DNA of 64,000 nucleotides, taken from assembly GCA_963667515.2 (NCBI GenBank), contig CAXXXY010000006.1, positions 248,001 to 312,000 of the forward strand, given 5' to 3'. Below the pieces are notes generated by a model. The model saw nothing but the letters and a program-made list of their open reading frames with translations. It did no database searches and was not told the DNA's origin. Made by a program: the position numbers and the translations under genes. Within the stretch, counting starts at the first letter, position 1. Each line of letters opens with the position of its first letter. This DNA is from VYDC01 sp963667515. GTDB lineage: Bacteria; Chloroflexota; Dehalococcoidia; UBA2979. Shown one piece after another: positions 7,871-15,942 of this stretch.

Positions 7871-8467
7871 ATGCCACGCGCGGTCGATCCCGAGGCGCGC
7901 CTGCACGAGATCGCCGCGGCGACCCTCGCGGTCGCGAAGCGCGACGGCGTCGAGGGCATCACTTTCCGCAGCGTCGCCGCTGAGCTCGGTGCCTCCACCA
8001 CCGCTGTCACGCACTACGTCGGATCCCGCGCCGCGCTGATCCGCCTGCTCTTCGACCACCTCTTCGGCGGCTTTCGCCGCTACGCGGACGCCGTTCTGGG
8101 CTCGCTGCGACCGGAGCTCGGCCTGCACGCGCTCGCTGAGGGCGCGCTGCCACTCCGCGACGACACGCGGCTGGCGGCCCGCCTGTTCCTCGGCGTGCTC
8201 GCCGACGACGAGCTGCGCACCGAGCTGACCGAGGTGCTGCGCGACTACGATGGCTGGCAGCGCACCTGGATCCGCCGCTTCCTCGAGCCGCTCGATGTCA
8301 TGCTGTCCACCGAGCGCGCGGTCGACCTCATCGTCGCGACGCTGGACGGCGTGACCCTCGCCGCCATCGACGAGCCCGAGGCGTGGCCGGCCGAGCGTCA
8401 GCGCACCGTGATCGCCGATCTGTTCGCCTCGCTCGGGATCCCGTCCCGGGATAGCTCGGACGGCTAA
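7871..8467 (+). CDS. TetR-family transcriptional regulator
   Basis: The 198-residue protein has an N-terminal three-helix DNA-binding domain (about residues 7-55): ARLHEIAAATLAVAKRDGVEG, then TFRSVAAELGASTTAVTHYV as the helix-turn-helix, then RAALIRLLFDHL. A helical ligand-binding half follows, with a TetR_C_6-like look. The ATG at 7871 was chosen over the in-frame GTG at 7859, because the GGGGGCC run before it is a better ribosome-binding site. Divergence from cytochrome b561 suggests it represses that gene and itself. Its ligand is unknown. Confidence 0.87.
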   Translation: MPRAVDPEARLHEIAAATLAVAKRDGVEGITFRSVAAELGASTTAVTHYVGSRAALIRLLFDHLFGGFRRYADAVLGSLRPELGLHALAEGALPLRDDTRLAARLFLGVLADDELRTELTEVLRDYDGWQRTWIRRFLEPLDVMLSTERAVDLIVATLDGVTLAAIDEPEAWPAERQRTVIADLFASLGIPSRDSSDG

Positions 8468-8669
8468 CGGGGAGCCGACGGCGAGCGCCGGGGAGCGCTC
8501 CCCAGGTCGCCGTTGACGCGCCGCGGAACCGCCAACAGAATGGGCCGGCGCTCGGCCCCCGCCTCAGACGCGGCTCGGCAGTCGGCTGGCGCCGCTCGGG
8601 GGAGGCGCGCGTGAGCCAGGGGAGCGACGCCGAGGCGCGGAGGCGCGGCCATGGCCGCGCGGCACGGCC
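8468..8669. other. 202-bp spacer with no gene seen
   Basis: The sequence contains the inverted repeat GGGGAGCGCTCCCC near 8490-8503, which could act as a hairpin after the TetR gene. No T-run follows. I see no open frame with plausible composition. Confidence 0.4.
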
Positions 8670-9947
8670 GTGAGCGGGCCCCTGGACGACGTGCGCGTGC
8701 TGGACGCCAGCGGGGCGATCGGCCACTACGCCGGCCGCCTGCTCGCCGACCTCGGCGCCGACGTGATCAAGGTGGAGCCGCCCGAGGGCGATCCGGCCCG
8801 CCTCTACGCGCCGCTGCTCCCCGGCGTCGAGGCGCCCGAGAGCGGGCTGCAGTACCTGCTGCTCAACGCGAACAAGCGCGGCGTCGCGCTCGACCTGGGG
8901 CACGAGCGCGGGCGCGACGCGCTGCTGCGCCTCGTCGCCGGCGCCGACGTGCTGCTGGAGTCGTGGCGGCCCGAGGAGGCGCGCTCGCTGCACCTCACCG
9001 ACGCCGAGCTGCGCGAGGCGAACCCCGCGCTGATCCACACCTCGATCACCGGCTTTGGGCTCACGGGGCCGCACGCCGAGTGGGCCTACGCGGACATCGT
9101 GGGCGTGGCGACCTCGGGGGTGATGAACCTCGCGGGCTTCCCGGGCGCGCCGCCCGAGAGCCTGCCCGACCACCAGGGCTACCACTGCGCCTCGCTCGAC
9201 GCGGCCGCCGGGACGCTAACGGCGCTGCTGCACCGCGACTCGGGCGGCCCCGGCCAGCTCGTCGAGGTGTCGATGCAGGAGGCGCTCTCCATCGCGCAGG
9301 AGACGGCGATGCAGAACTACGACATCCGCGAGTTCGTCTCGCAGCGCCTCGGCGAGGCGAGCCAGGTGAACCCGATGAACCTGCCGGGCTTCGGCCTCTA
9401 CGAGTGCCAGGAGGGGATGGTCTACATCATGACCACGGGCACCGCGGGAGCGGGCTTCGCGGGCCTCGTCGAGATGATGGACGAGCACGGGCAGGCCGGC
9501 GACCTGAAGCAGGAGCCGGCCTGGAGCTTCATCCAGACGCAGATGGACGGCGCCAACCTGCGCCGGCTGCTGACCGAGGACGAGAGCCGCGACGAGACGC
9601 AGCGCTTCCTCGACCACCTGGAGGAGCTGGTGACGGCGTTCATGGCCGCGCACCCCGCCGCCTTCATCTACGAGGAGGGGCAGAAGCGCCGCGTGCTGGT
9701 GGGGTTGATCGCCACGCCCGCGGACATCTCGAGCGACCCACACCTCGCCGATCGCGACTGGTTCCTCGAAGTGGAGGACGCGGGCCGCGGCAGGACGCTA
9801 CGCTACCCCGGCTTCCCCTTCCGCCTGCACGGGACGCCGCCCACGCTGCGGCGCCCGGCGCCGCTGCTGGGCCAGCACACCGCCGAGGTGCTGGCCGAGG
9901 CGGGGCTCCCCGCCGAGGAGATCGCGGCGCTGGAGGCGACGGCATGA
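8670..9947 (+). CDS. CaiB/BaiF (class III) CoA-transferase, first of a pair
   Basis: The 425-residue protein shows the family N-terminus (VRVLDASGAIGHYAGRLLADLGADVIKVEPPEGDP), the NKRGVALDL strand and a GLTGPHAEW turn. It has a C-terminal small domain ending in RRPAPLLGQHTAEVLAE. Class III enzymes move CoA between carboxylates through an aspartyl-CoA thioester. The usual D-x-x-x-G site appears as SLDAAAGTL near residue 176. It starts at GTG. The next gene starts inside its stop codon (ATGA), so the two are co-translated and probably form a heteromer. The substrate is unknown. Confidence 0.9.
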   Translation: MSGPLDDVRVLDASGAIGHYAGRLLADLGADVIKVEPPEGDPARLYAPLLPGVEAPESGLQYLLLNANKRGVALDLGHERGRDALLRLVAGADVLLESWRPEEARSLHLTDAELREANPALIHTSITGFGLTGPHAEWAYADIVGVATSGVMNLAGFPGAPPESLPDHQGYHCASLDAAAGTLTALLHRDSGGPGQLVEVSMQEALSIAQETAMQNYDIREFVSQRLGEASQVNPMNLPGFGLYECQEGMVYIMTTGTAGAGFAGLVEMMDEHGQAGDLKQEPAWSFIQTQMDGANLRRLLTEDESRDETQRFLDHLEELVTAFMAAHPAAFIYEEGQKRRVLVGLIATPADISSDPHLADRDWFLEVEDAGRGRTLRYPGFPFRLHGTPPTLRRPAPLLGQHTAEVLAEAGLPAEEIAALEATA

Positions 9948-11191
9948 CGCAGGAGCGAACGACCGCGGGCCCGCTGGGCGGGGTGAAGGTGCTGGACGTC
10001 TCGTGGTTCGGCGCGGGGCCGATCGCGGGGCGCGCGCTGGCCTCGGCGGGCGCCGACGTGATCAAGGTGGAGACGGTCAAGCGCATCGACGGGCTGCGCG
10101 CGATGGCGCCGCGCCCGCGCGGCGCGCGCGGCTACAACCTCTCCGGCTACTTCAACAACTACAACGCCGACAAGCGCTCGGTGACGATCGACCTGACCAC
10201 CGAGCGCGGCCACGAGCTGGGCCTCTCGCTGGTGCGCTGGGCCGACGTGCTGCTGACCAACATGACGAACCGCGCGGTGCGCCAGGTGGGGCTGGACTGG
10301 GAGGTCGTCTCGCGCGAGAACCCGCGCCTGGTCGCCGCCTACATGCCGATGATGGGCACCACCGGGCCCTACAGGGACTTCCAGGGCTTCGGCGCGATGC
10401 TGACCGCGATCTGCGGGATGAACTACCTCGCGGGCTTCGCAGAGAACCGGCCCGTCGGGGTCGGCACCAACTACCCGGACTACGTCGTGAACCCGATCCA
10501 CGCCTACATCGCGATGCTCGCCGTGCTGCGCCACGCGCGGAAGACCGGCGAAGGCCAGATGATCGATGTCTCGCAGTACGAGTCCTCGGTGGCCGCGATG
10601 TCGCTGCCGCTCTTCGCGCACGACAACGGCGGCGGCGAGTACGTGCGCGCGGGCAACCGCGTGCCCTACGCGGCGCCCCATGGCGCCTACCGCGTGCAGG
10701 ACACGGAGCAGCGCCCGGACCGCTGGGTGGCGCTGGCCTGCCTCAGCGAGGCGCAGTGGCAGGCGTTCGCGTGCGAGGTCTGCGGCTACCCCGAGTGGGG
10801 GGACGACCCGCGCTTCCGCACGCTCGCCGACCGCCTCGCGAACCAGGACGACCTCGACCGCCTCATCGCGGGCTGGGCCGTCGAGCAGGACGGCGACGAG
10901 CTGATGCAGCGTCTGCAGCGCGACGGCATCCCCTCGGGCCTGGTGCAGAACGCGCCCGAGATGCTGGCGGACGAGCACCTGGAGGAGCGCGGCTACTTCG
11001 CGCGGCTGGAGCACGCCGAGGCGGGGCTGCGCGTCTACGACGGCCCCGGCTGGCGGATGTCGGAGAGCCCGGTCTCGCTGCGCCGCGCGGCGCCGATGCT
11101 GGGCGAGCACACCTTCGAGGTGGCGCAGGATCTGCTGGGGCTCTCGCCCGACGAGATCGCCAACCTCGTCGCCGAGGGCGTGCTGCAGTAG
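9944..11191 (+). CDS. CaiB/BaiF (class III) CoA-transferase, second of a pair
   Basis: The 415-residue paralog of the preceding gene begins VKVLDVSWFGAGPIAGRALASAGADVIKVE. It has the NADKRSVTIDL strand, a GTTGPYRDFQGFG segment and the C-terminal RRAAPMLGEHTFEVAQDLLG. Two adjacent, unequal class III subunits are known in heteromeric enzymes such as succinyl-CoA:benzylsuccinate CoA-transferase (BbsEF) and succinyl-CoA:malate CoA-transferase (SmtAB). By analogy this pair may be one enzyme. No neighbouring ligase or dehydrogenase identifies the acid. A short basic protein gene follows 26 bp downstream. Confidence 0.9.
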   Translation: MTQERTTAGPLGGVKVLDVSWFGAGPIAGRALASAGADVIKVETVKRIDGLRAMAPRPRGARGYNLSGYFNNYNADKRSVTIDLTTERGHELGLSLVRWADVLLTNMTNRAVRQVGLDWEVVSRENPRLVAAYMPMMGTTGPYRDFQGFGAMLTAICGMNYLAGFAENRPVGVGTNYPDYVVNPIHAYIAMLAVLRHARKTGEGQMIDVSQYESSVAAMSLPLFAHDNGGGEYVRAGNRVPYAAPHGAYRVQDTEQRPDRWVALACLSEAQWQAFACEVCGYPEWGDDPRFRTLADRLANQDDLDRLIAGWAVEQDGDELMQRLQRDGIPSGLVQNAPEMLADEHLEERGYFARLEHAEAGLRVYDGPGWRMSESPVSLRRAAPMLGEHTFEVAQDLLGLSPDEIANLVAEGVLQ

Positions 11192-11217
11192 CGACGGACG
11201 TAGCGAGCGGGGACGCG

Positions 11218-11589
11218 ATGCGACGGGGCTCGGGCGGCGACGCGGCAGCGGAGGGCGGCGTGGGGCCGCTGCCGCCGCGGCTCGCCGAGGAGGGCGCCAA
11301 CTGGATCGCGGAGCAGGTCTCCGAGGAGCTGGGCGGCTTCGTCCCCGCCGAGCTGGTGGACCTGATGATGGAGCTGGAGCACGCGGTCCGCGCCGATCTC
11401 GGCGACCGCGACATGGATCACGCCTCGATGTCGCTCCACCTAGTCGAGCGCTTCGAGGCCGAGGGCGTGCCGATCAAGACCGGCGCGCTCACCCGTGAGG
11501 TGCTGCTGGAGCTGCTCCACTGGGAGGACGAGTTCCTCGCGCTCGCGGGCTACCCCCGCCAGGTCCGCCCCTCCGCGCCTGGCCGCTAG
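11218..11589 (+). CDS. Hypothetical protein, 123 residues, downstream of the CoA-transferases
   Basis: I do not recognise this protein. It is mainly helical and acidic in the middle (EEGANWIAEQVSEELGGFVP, ELVDLMMELEHAV) and has no membrane segment or cysteine motif. The ATG at 11218 follows AGCGAGCGGGGA. It sits 26 bp after the second CoA-transferase on the same strand, so it probably belongs to that operon. Two inverted copies of the dispersed AGCGTTCCGCT repeat begin six bases after its stop codon. Confidence 0.65.
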   Translation: MRRGSGGDAAAEGGVGPLPPRLAEEGANWIAEQVSEELGGFVPAELVDLMMELEHAVRADLGDRDMDHASMSLHLVERFEAEGVPIKTGALTREVLLELLHWEDEFLALAGYPRQVRPSAPGR

Positions 11590-11594
11590 GCACC

Positions 11595-11619
11595 AGCGTT
11601 CCGCTGGCAGCGTTCCGCT
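11595..11619 (-). repeat. Two AGCGGAACGCT cores directly after a stop codon
   Basis: Inverted cores at 11595-11605 and 11609-11619 are followed by GGACTCGAGGGTGCTGCCGCCGC, the usual flank of this repeat. The rest of the 183-bp spacer up to 11772 shows no gene; a degenerate relative (CAATGGAACATTG) sits at about 11779, inside the end of nfo. Confidence 0.8.
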
Positions 11620-11772
11620 GGACTCGAGGGTGCTGCCGCCGCTGGCGAGAGCGCGAGCGGCATCGGCGCCGGCCTCCGCGGGCTCGCGTGCCAGAGCTGC
11701 GCCGCCTGCACGCGAGCCCGCCGGCCGCGACGCCCTGGCCGCAGCCCGCCGTCTCGCCAGTGGCGGAAGCCA

Positions 11773-12645
11773 CTAGGATGCAATGGAACATTGCCGGAGG
11801 CGGCGCACGTTCTCCAGATCGGGGCCGTCGGCCTTGCCGCCGCCCTCGGGCGGGATGCCCGGCACCTCGAGGATGAACGCGCGACCCTCGAAGGCGGGGT
11901 GCGCGAGGATGCGGCGGAAGCCCTCCGTGCCGATGTGGCCGTCGCCGATGTTCTCGTGGCGGTCGCGGCCGCTGCCCAGCTCCATCAGCGCGTCGTTGGC
12001 GTGCACCACGGCGAGGCGGTCCAGGCCGACCTCGCGATCGAGCTCCTCCATCGCGCTGGCGAGGCCCTCCTCCTGCGCGATGTCGTAGCCGGCCGCGAAC
12101 GCGTGGCAGGTGTCGAAGCAGACCGCGAGCCGCGGCGAGCCGACGGCGCGCAGCAGCTCGCCCAGCTCGCCGAAGCGCGCGCCGATGGTCCCGCCCTGCC
12201 CCGCGGTGTTCTCCAGCGCCAGCAGCGGCTCCACCGGCGCCTCGTCGAGGATGCGCGTCAGCGCGCCCGTCACCTGCTCGGCGACCGCCTCGAAGCCGCG
12301 GCCGCGGTGGGAGCCAGTGTGCAGCACCACCCCCTGCGCGCCAATCGCCTCGGTCACGCGCAGCGCGTTCACCACCGAGCCGACCGACTTCTCCAGCTGA
12401 TCCGGGTCCTCCGCCGCGAGGTTCGCGAGGTAGATGTTGTGCACCCACACCTGCGCGATGCCGTGCTGCTCGCGCAGCTCGCTGAAGCGCGCGATCGCCT
12501 CGGGCTTGTGGTTGGTGGGGCGCCACGTCTGCGGCGCGCTGGGGAATATCTGCAGCGACTCCGCCTCGATGGCGACGCCTCGCTCGATCGCGGTGAAGAT
12601 GCCGCCCGAGCTGGACACGTGCGCGCCGATGCTGACCTGCGCCAC
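11773..12645 (-). CDS. nfo: Endonuclease IV (AP endonuclease)
   Basis: Endonuclease IV cuts the backbone 5' of abasic sites in base-excision repair, using three zinc ions. The 290-residue TIM barrel keeps the metal-binding motifs: LHTGSHRG, LALENTAGQGG, CFDTCHAFAAGYD, HANDAL with GSGRDRHENIGDGHIG, and FILEVPG near the C-terminus. It starts with GTG, a GAGAGG ribosome-binding site and a TAGGAT -10 box about 25 nt upstream. The last residues (CSIAS) are read from a degenerate copy of the dispersed palindromic repeat, which has probably replaced the original stop region. Confidence 0.95.
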   Translation of the reverse strand: MAQVSIGAHVSSSGGIFTAIERGVAIEAESLQIFPSAPQTWRPTNHKPEAIARFSELREQHGIAQVWVHNIYLANLAAEDPDQLEKSVGSVVNALRVTEAIGAQGVVLHTGSHRGRGFEAVAEQVTGALTRILDEAPVEPLLALENTAGQGGTIGARFGELGELLRAVGSPRLAVCFDTCHAFAAGYDIAQEEGLASAMEELDREVGLDRLAVVHANDALMELGSGRDRHENIGDGHIGTEGFRRILAHPAFEGRAFILEVPGIPPEGGGKADGPDLENVRRLRQCSIAS

Positions 12646-12729
12646 CGCCCGCCTCTCTTCGCGACGCGCATCCTACCAGCGCTCCACTCAGGCGGCGGGC
12701 GCGACCTTCGGCGGCGGCGCGGGCGTGTC

Positions 12730-12735
12730 GATAAA
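12730..12735 (+). promoter_or_regulatory. Putative -10 box (GATAAA), leaderless start
   Basis: The hexamer ends 6 nt before the ATG at 12742, matching the spacing at other leaderless-type starts here. It favours that ATG over the in-frame ATG at 12802. Confidence 0.4.
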
Positions 12736-12741
12736 CACGGC

Positions 12742-13170
12742 ATGGCGCCGCCCCGAGCGGGCGCCCGCGCGCGACGAGGATCGGGGCCCGCCGTGGATGT
12801 GATGCGACGCGGCAGCACCGGCCGAGCCGGCAGCGCGCTGGTGGTGCTGGACGACTACCGCGCGGCCCTCGTGACCACGCTGCTGCTGCAGGAGCTGGAC
12901 TTCGCCGTCGACGTCGCCGTTGACGAGGACGCCGTGCTGACCTGGGTCGGGCAGGCGCGCTACGACCTGCTGCTCTGCGGCGCGGGGCCCGACCGCCGCC
13001 CCGAGGCGCTGGCGATGCGGCTGCGCCGCGCGACGCCCGGCGCGCGCATCGTGATGCTGGCGCCCGAGGGCGTGACGCCGGCCGATCTGCGGCCGCTCGG
13101 CATCAAGGTGCTCTACCCGCCGATCACGGTCAACCTGCTCATGGACCGCCTCTGGCACGCCGCCGCCTAG
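12742..13170 (+). CDS. Degenerate response-regulator receiver domain protein
   Basis: The 142-residue protein has a CheY-like alternation of strands and helices from residue 32 on: ALVVLDDYRAALVTTLL, YDLLLCGAGPD, ARIVMLAPEGVTPADL and IKVLYPPI. The acidic pair Asp37-Asp38 is kept. The phosphoacceptor Asp is replaced by Cys79 (LLLCGAG), and the conserved Lys before the last Pro is lost (LYPPI). Classical phosphorylation is therefore not expected; it is probably a pseudo-receiver used for protein contacts. There is no output domain and no kinase beside it. The N-terminal 20 residues are basic and low-complexity. Confidence 0.6.
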   Translation: MAPPRAGARARRGSGPAVDVMRRGSTGRAGSALVVLDDYRAALVTTLLLQELDFAVDVAVDEDAVLTWVGQARYDLLLCGAGPDRRPEALAMRLRRATPGARIVMLAPEGVTPADLRPLGIKVLYPPITVNLLMDRLWHAAA

Positions 13171-13300
13171 CGCGCCGCGCTTCCCCGCGCTGCGCCGACC
13201 TCGACGTCCCGCGGGCGGCGATTCTTGCTGGCGGCGGGGGCCGATGCTAGCCTGAGCGCGAGCCGACGGGGCGGCCGATCGCGCCATCGCAGGGGGGCTC

Positions 13301-13816
13301 GTGGCCTACACGATCATCGAGACCTGCATCGGCTGCACGGCGTGCACGAAGAAGTGTCCCGTCGAGGCGATCACGGGGCTCCGCGACGAGCTCCACATCA
13401 TCGACCCCGAGCTCTGCATCGACTGCGGCGCCTGCGGCGCCGTCTGCCCGCCCGAGTCCATCCTGGACGAGGTCGGCGACATCTGCCGCACCTTCCCGCG
13501 CAAGGAGCTCCCGCTCGCGAAGGTGGTGGAGGAGAACTGCATCGGCTCGGGCTGCGAGCTGTGCATCAACATCTGCCCCTTCGACGCGCTCTCGCTCACG
13601 GACGCGCCCAACAGCCACGACTTCTACGGCGTCGCTGTGGTGGACGCGAAGAAGTGCGTCGGCTGCCGCCTCTGCGAGGAGGCCTGCGGCTGGGCCGCGA
13701 TCTACATCGACCCGCCGCGCGAGATGCTGAAGAAGGCGATCTACCCCATGGAGGTGCTCACCCCCAAGAAGGGGAAGGGCATCGCCCGCGCCCGCGAGCG
13801 CCAGCCCACGAGCTAG
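13301..13816 (+). CDS. Polyferredoxin with four predicted [4Fe-4S] sites
   Basis: The 171-residue protein has Cys sets at 9/12/15/19, 39/42/45/49, 80/85/88/92 and 119/122/125/129. The first two are standard CxxCxxCxxxCP. The third has two extra residues (CIGSGCELC) and the fourth ends in Cys-Gly instead of Cys-Pro. There is no signal peptide, so it is a cytoplasmic electron carrier or the electron-transfer subunit of a complex encoded elsewhere. It starts at GTG with an AGGGGGG ribosome-binding site; a TAGCCT -10 box lies about 50 nt upstream. It stands alone between the pseudo-receiver and dut. Confidence 0.85.
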   Translation: MAYTIIETCIGCTACTKKCPVEAITGLRDELHIIDPELCIDCGACGAVCPPESILDEVGDICRTFPRKELPLAKVVEENCIGSGCELCINICPFDALSLTDAPNSHDFYGVAVVDAKKCVGCRLCEEACGWAAIYIDPPREMLKKAIYPMEVLTPKKGKGIARARERQPTS

Positions 13817-13835
13817 GCCCCGCCGCTAGCCCCGG

Positions 13836-13904
13836 CCTCGATCGCCCCGCGCGCGATCCCCCGCCCTCGATCCCTCCGCGCTCGATCCCCCGCCCTCGAT
13901 CGCG
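13836..13904. repeat. Short direct repeats (CTCGATC) in a 180-bp spacer
   Basis: CTCGATC-type units recur four times with CCCCGCC between them. The spacer between the polyferredoxin and dut genes holds nothing else I can identify apart from the dut -10 box. The repeats may be simple expansion. Confidence 0.4.
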
Positions 13905-13984
13905 ACGCCCGCCCCCGGCCCGCGGCGTTGGCGCGCTGTGGGCAGCGCCGTGGACAGCCGACGCCCCCCGCGAGCCGCGCCTGC

Positions 13985-13990
13985 TAGCGT
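13985..13990 (+). promoter_or_regulatory. Putative -10 box (TAGCGT), leaderless start of dut
   Basis: TAGCGT, then 6 nt, then the ATG at 13997. Confidence 0.5.
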
Positions 13991-13996
13991 GCCGCC

Positions 13997-14533
13997 ATGA
14001 CCACGAACGGGCGCGGCGCACCCCGCGATCTCGACGCGCCGCAACGCGACGAGGGCGGCGACGAGCGCAGCGGCGACGGCGATGGCGGGGGCGAGGGCGA
14101 CGAGCTGACGCTGCGCGTCGTGCGGCTGCGCCCCGGCGCCCGCATCCCTGAGCGCCAGAGCGCGCTCGCCTCGGGCTTCGACCTGCACGCGTGCCTCGAC
14201 GGCGGCGAGCTGCAGCTCGGCGGCATGCCGACGCGGGTGCCGACGGGCCTCGCGATCGCGGCGCCGCCCAGCACCGACGTGCAGGTGCGCGGTCGCTCGG
14301 GGCTCTCGCTGCGCGGGGTGATGGCGGGCCTCGGCACGCTCGACGCGGACTACCGCGGCGAGCTCTTCGTCACGATGTACTGCCTGCCCGGCGTCGAGGG
14401 CCACGTGGTGCGCGACGGCGACCGCGTCGCGCAGCTCATCGTGACGCGCCTCCCGCCGGTGCGCTGGGCCGAGGTCGCCGAGCTCGATGCGACCGCCCGC
14501 GGCGCGGGCGGCCACGGCTCGACCGGCAGCTAG
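13997..14533 (+). CDS. dut: dUTP diphosphatase-like protein
   Basis: dUTPase hydrolyses dUTP to dUMP, which keeps uracil out of DNA and feeds ThyX. The five trimeric dUTPase motifs can be followed: SGFDLHA, GRSGLSLRG, GTLDADYRGELFV, GDRVAQLIVTRL and GGHGSTGS at the C-terminus. Motif 5 has His where Phe is usual. The 178-residue protein carries an acidic N-terminal extension of about 35 residues (GGDERSGDGDGGGEGDE). Its TAG stop lies within the GCTAGG target duplication of IS481 copy A, so the coding sequence is intact. Confidence 0.85.
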   Translation: MTTNGRGAPRDLDAPQRDEGGDERSGDGDGGGEGDELTLRVVRLRPGARIPERQSALASGFDLHACLDGGELQLGGMPTRVPTGLAIAAPPSTDVQVRGRSGLSLRGVMAGLGTLDADYRGELFVTMYCLPGVEGHVVRDGDRVAQLIVTRLPPVRWAEVAELDATARGAGGHGSTGS

Positions 14534-14534
14534 G

Positions 14535-15584
14535 TGTAGTTCCCACGTAGGTTGTTGACAGGATGAGGGGCCTCGCCCGCTGCTGTGTGTGACAGCACGG
14601 CAGTAGCGAGGAGAGGACACCCTCATGGCCCATTGTAACGCGCGGCTGACGCCGCTGACCCGACTCGAGCTCGTGCGGGAAGTGGACGCCGGCTGGCCCC
14701 AGGCTGAGGTCGCTCGCCACTTCCGCGTCTCCCGCCACACCGTTGCCAAGTGGCTGGGGCGCTTCCGGACGGAGGGAGCGGCAGGGCTCGAGGACCGCAG
14801 CTCCGCCCCGCGCGCGCATCCCCGGCGCACGCCGCCCGAGCTGGAGCGACGCATCTGCGCCGTGCGACGCACGCAGGGATTCGGGCCGCATCGCATCCAG
14901 TGGGCGCTCGGGGTCGCCCGCTCCACGGTCTACGCCGTGCTGCGGCGCCGCGGCCTCAACCGGCTCGACCGCCTGCACCGCGTCACCCGGGAGCCGGTCC
15001 GCTACGAGCACGACGCCCCCGGCGACCTGCTGCATCTCGACGTGAAGAAGCTCGGGCGCGTCCCCGAGGGCGGCGGCAAGCGGATGGCGCCTGGCTTCGC
15101 CGAGACGCGCTCCGGGCCGCATTCGCGGCGTTCGCTGGGGCTGGAGTACCTACACGTCGCCGTCGACGACCACAGCCGTTACGCCTACGTCTCCGTCCTG
15201 CCCGACGAGCGTGGCGCGAGCTGCGCCGCCTTCCTCGAGCAGGCGCTCGCGGCCTTCCGCCGGCGTGGCGTGCGCGTGCGCCGGGTCCTGACCGACAACG
15301 CGAAGGCCTACACCGTCGCCCGCAGCTTCCACGGCGCCGCCGCTGCCGCAGACGTGCGGCTGTCGCACACACGGCCCTACCGCCCGCAGACGAACGGCAA
15401 AGCCGAGCGTTTCATCCAGATCCTGCAGAACGAGTGGACCTACGCCCGCCCCTACCGCTCCAACGCCGAGCGGCTGCGCCAGCTCCCACGCTGGCTCTAC
15501 CGCTACAATCACCGCCGACCGCACGGCCGCGTCGGCGGGGCCGTCCCCGCCTCCCGCCTGTGAACAACCTTCCTGGGTAGTACA
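14535..15584 (+). mobile_element. IS481-family insertion sequence, copy A (1050 bp)
   Basis: The ends TGTAGTTCCCACGTAGG and CCTTCCTGGGTAGTACA form imperfect terminal inverted repeats of about 28 bp. The flanks GCTAGG (14529-14534) and GCTAGA (15585-15590) are a 6-bp target duplication with one mismatch. The left CTAG contains the stop codon of dut. It carries one transposase gene. Copy A is the most divergent of the four, with at least four amino-acid differences, which suggests the oldest insertion. Confidence 0.95.
14625..15563 (+). CDS. IS481-family transposase (copy A)
   Basis: The 312-residue DDE transposase has an N-terminal helix-turn-helix (about residues 10-50) and an integrase core with Asp139 (LHLDVKK), Asp224 (VLTDNAKAY) and Glu261 (TNGKAERF), followed by a C-terminal domain. 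It starts at ATG after GAGGAGAGG. Relative to copies B-D it has Cys4 for Arg, Thr49 for Ala, Thr272 for Ala and a Gly-to-Arg change near the C-terminus. All catalytic residues are intact, so it could be active. Confidence 0.95.
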   Translation: MAHCNARLTPLTRLELVREVDAGWPQAEVARHFRVSRHTVAKWLGRFRTEGAAGLEDRSSAPRAHPRRTPPELERRICAVRRTQGFGPHRIQWALGVARSTVYAVLRRRGLNRLDRLHRVTREPVRYEHDAPGDLLHLDVKKLGRVPEGGGKRMAPGFAETRSGPHSRRSLGLEYLHVAVDDHSRYAYVSVLPDERGASCAAFLEQALAAFRRRGVRVRRVLTDNAKAYTVARSFHGAAAAADVRLSHTRPYRPQTNGKAERFIQILQNEWTYARPYRSNAERLRQLPRWLYRYNHRRPHGRVGGAVPASRL

Positions 15585-15814
15585 GCTAGACGCGAGGGCG
15601 CCTCTCCGCGTCGAGGCTGGTGCCGGGCCGCCTCACCCCCGTCGCGACGCCGACGCGACGCCGATCCGCGGGCGATAGCGTCGGGGCCGACACGCAACGC
15701 GCCCGCGCTCGCGTCCCCGACCCGAGCGCCCCGCCGCCCCCGGCCCCGCCGAGCCCTCTCGCAAGCATCGACGGCCGCCCTGATACCCGTCCTCTGCCCC
15801 CCTCGAGAAAGAAC

Positions 15815-15840
15815 GAGAGCGGGCCTTGCGGCCCGCTCTC
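15815..15840 (-). terminator. Intrinsic terminator of the aquaporin gene
   Basis: An 11-bp perfect GC-rich stem (arms 15815-15825 and 15830-15840) with a 4-nt loop is followed on the minus strand by GTTCTTTCT. It lies about 100 bp past the aquaporin stop. Confidence 0.75.
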
Positions 15841-15848
15841 TAACCAAC

Positions 15849-15886
15849 ATCTGCCGTGCGGCGGGGGTTGTTGGATTCGGCAGATG
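15849..15886. repeat. Hairpin CATCTGCCG/CGGCAGATG near the aquaporin 3' end
   Basis: Perfect 9-bp arms at 15849-15857 and 15878-15886 flank a GTTGTTGG segment that could pair with CCAAC upstream. Alternative pairing is thus possible in the 3' untranslated region of the aquaporin mRNA. Function unknown. Confidence 0.5.
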
Positions 15887-15942
15887 CTAGTGTCTGTGGG
15901 TGCCGGAACGCGCGCAACCCTCAGGCGCGCTCCGGGCCGCGG

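Larger units (their letters stand above)
15585..15942. other. 358-bp gene-free region after IS481 copy A
   Basis: The first 220 bp are GC-rich, with no convincing ORF. The rest holds a terminator hairpin (15815-15840) and a second hairpin (15849-15886). No coding frame with natural composition is seen. Confidence 0.6.
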
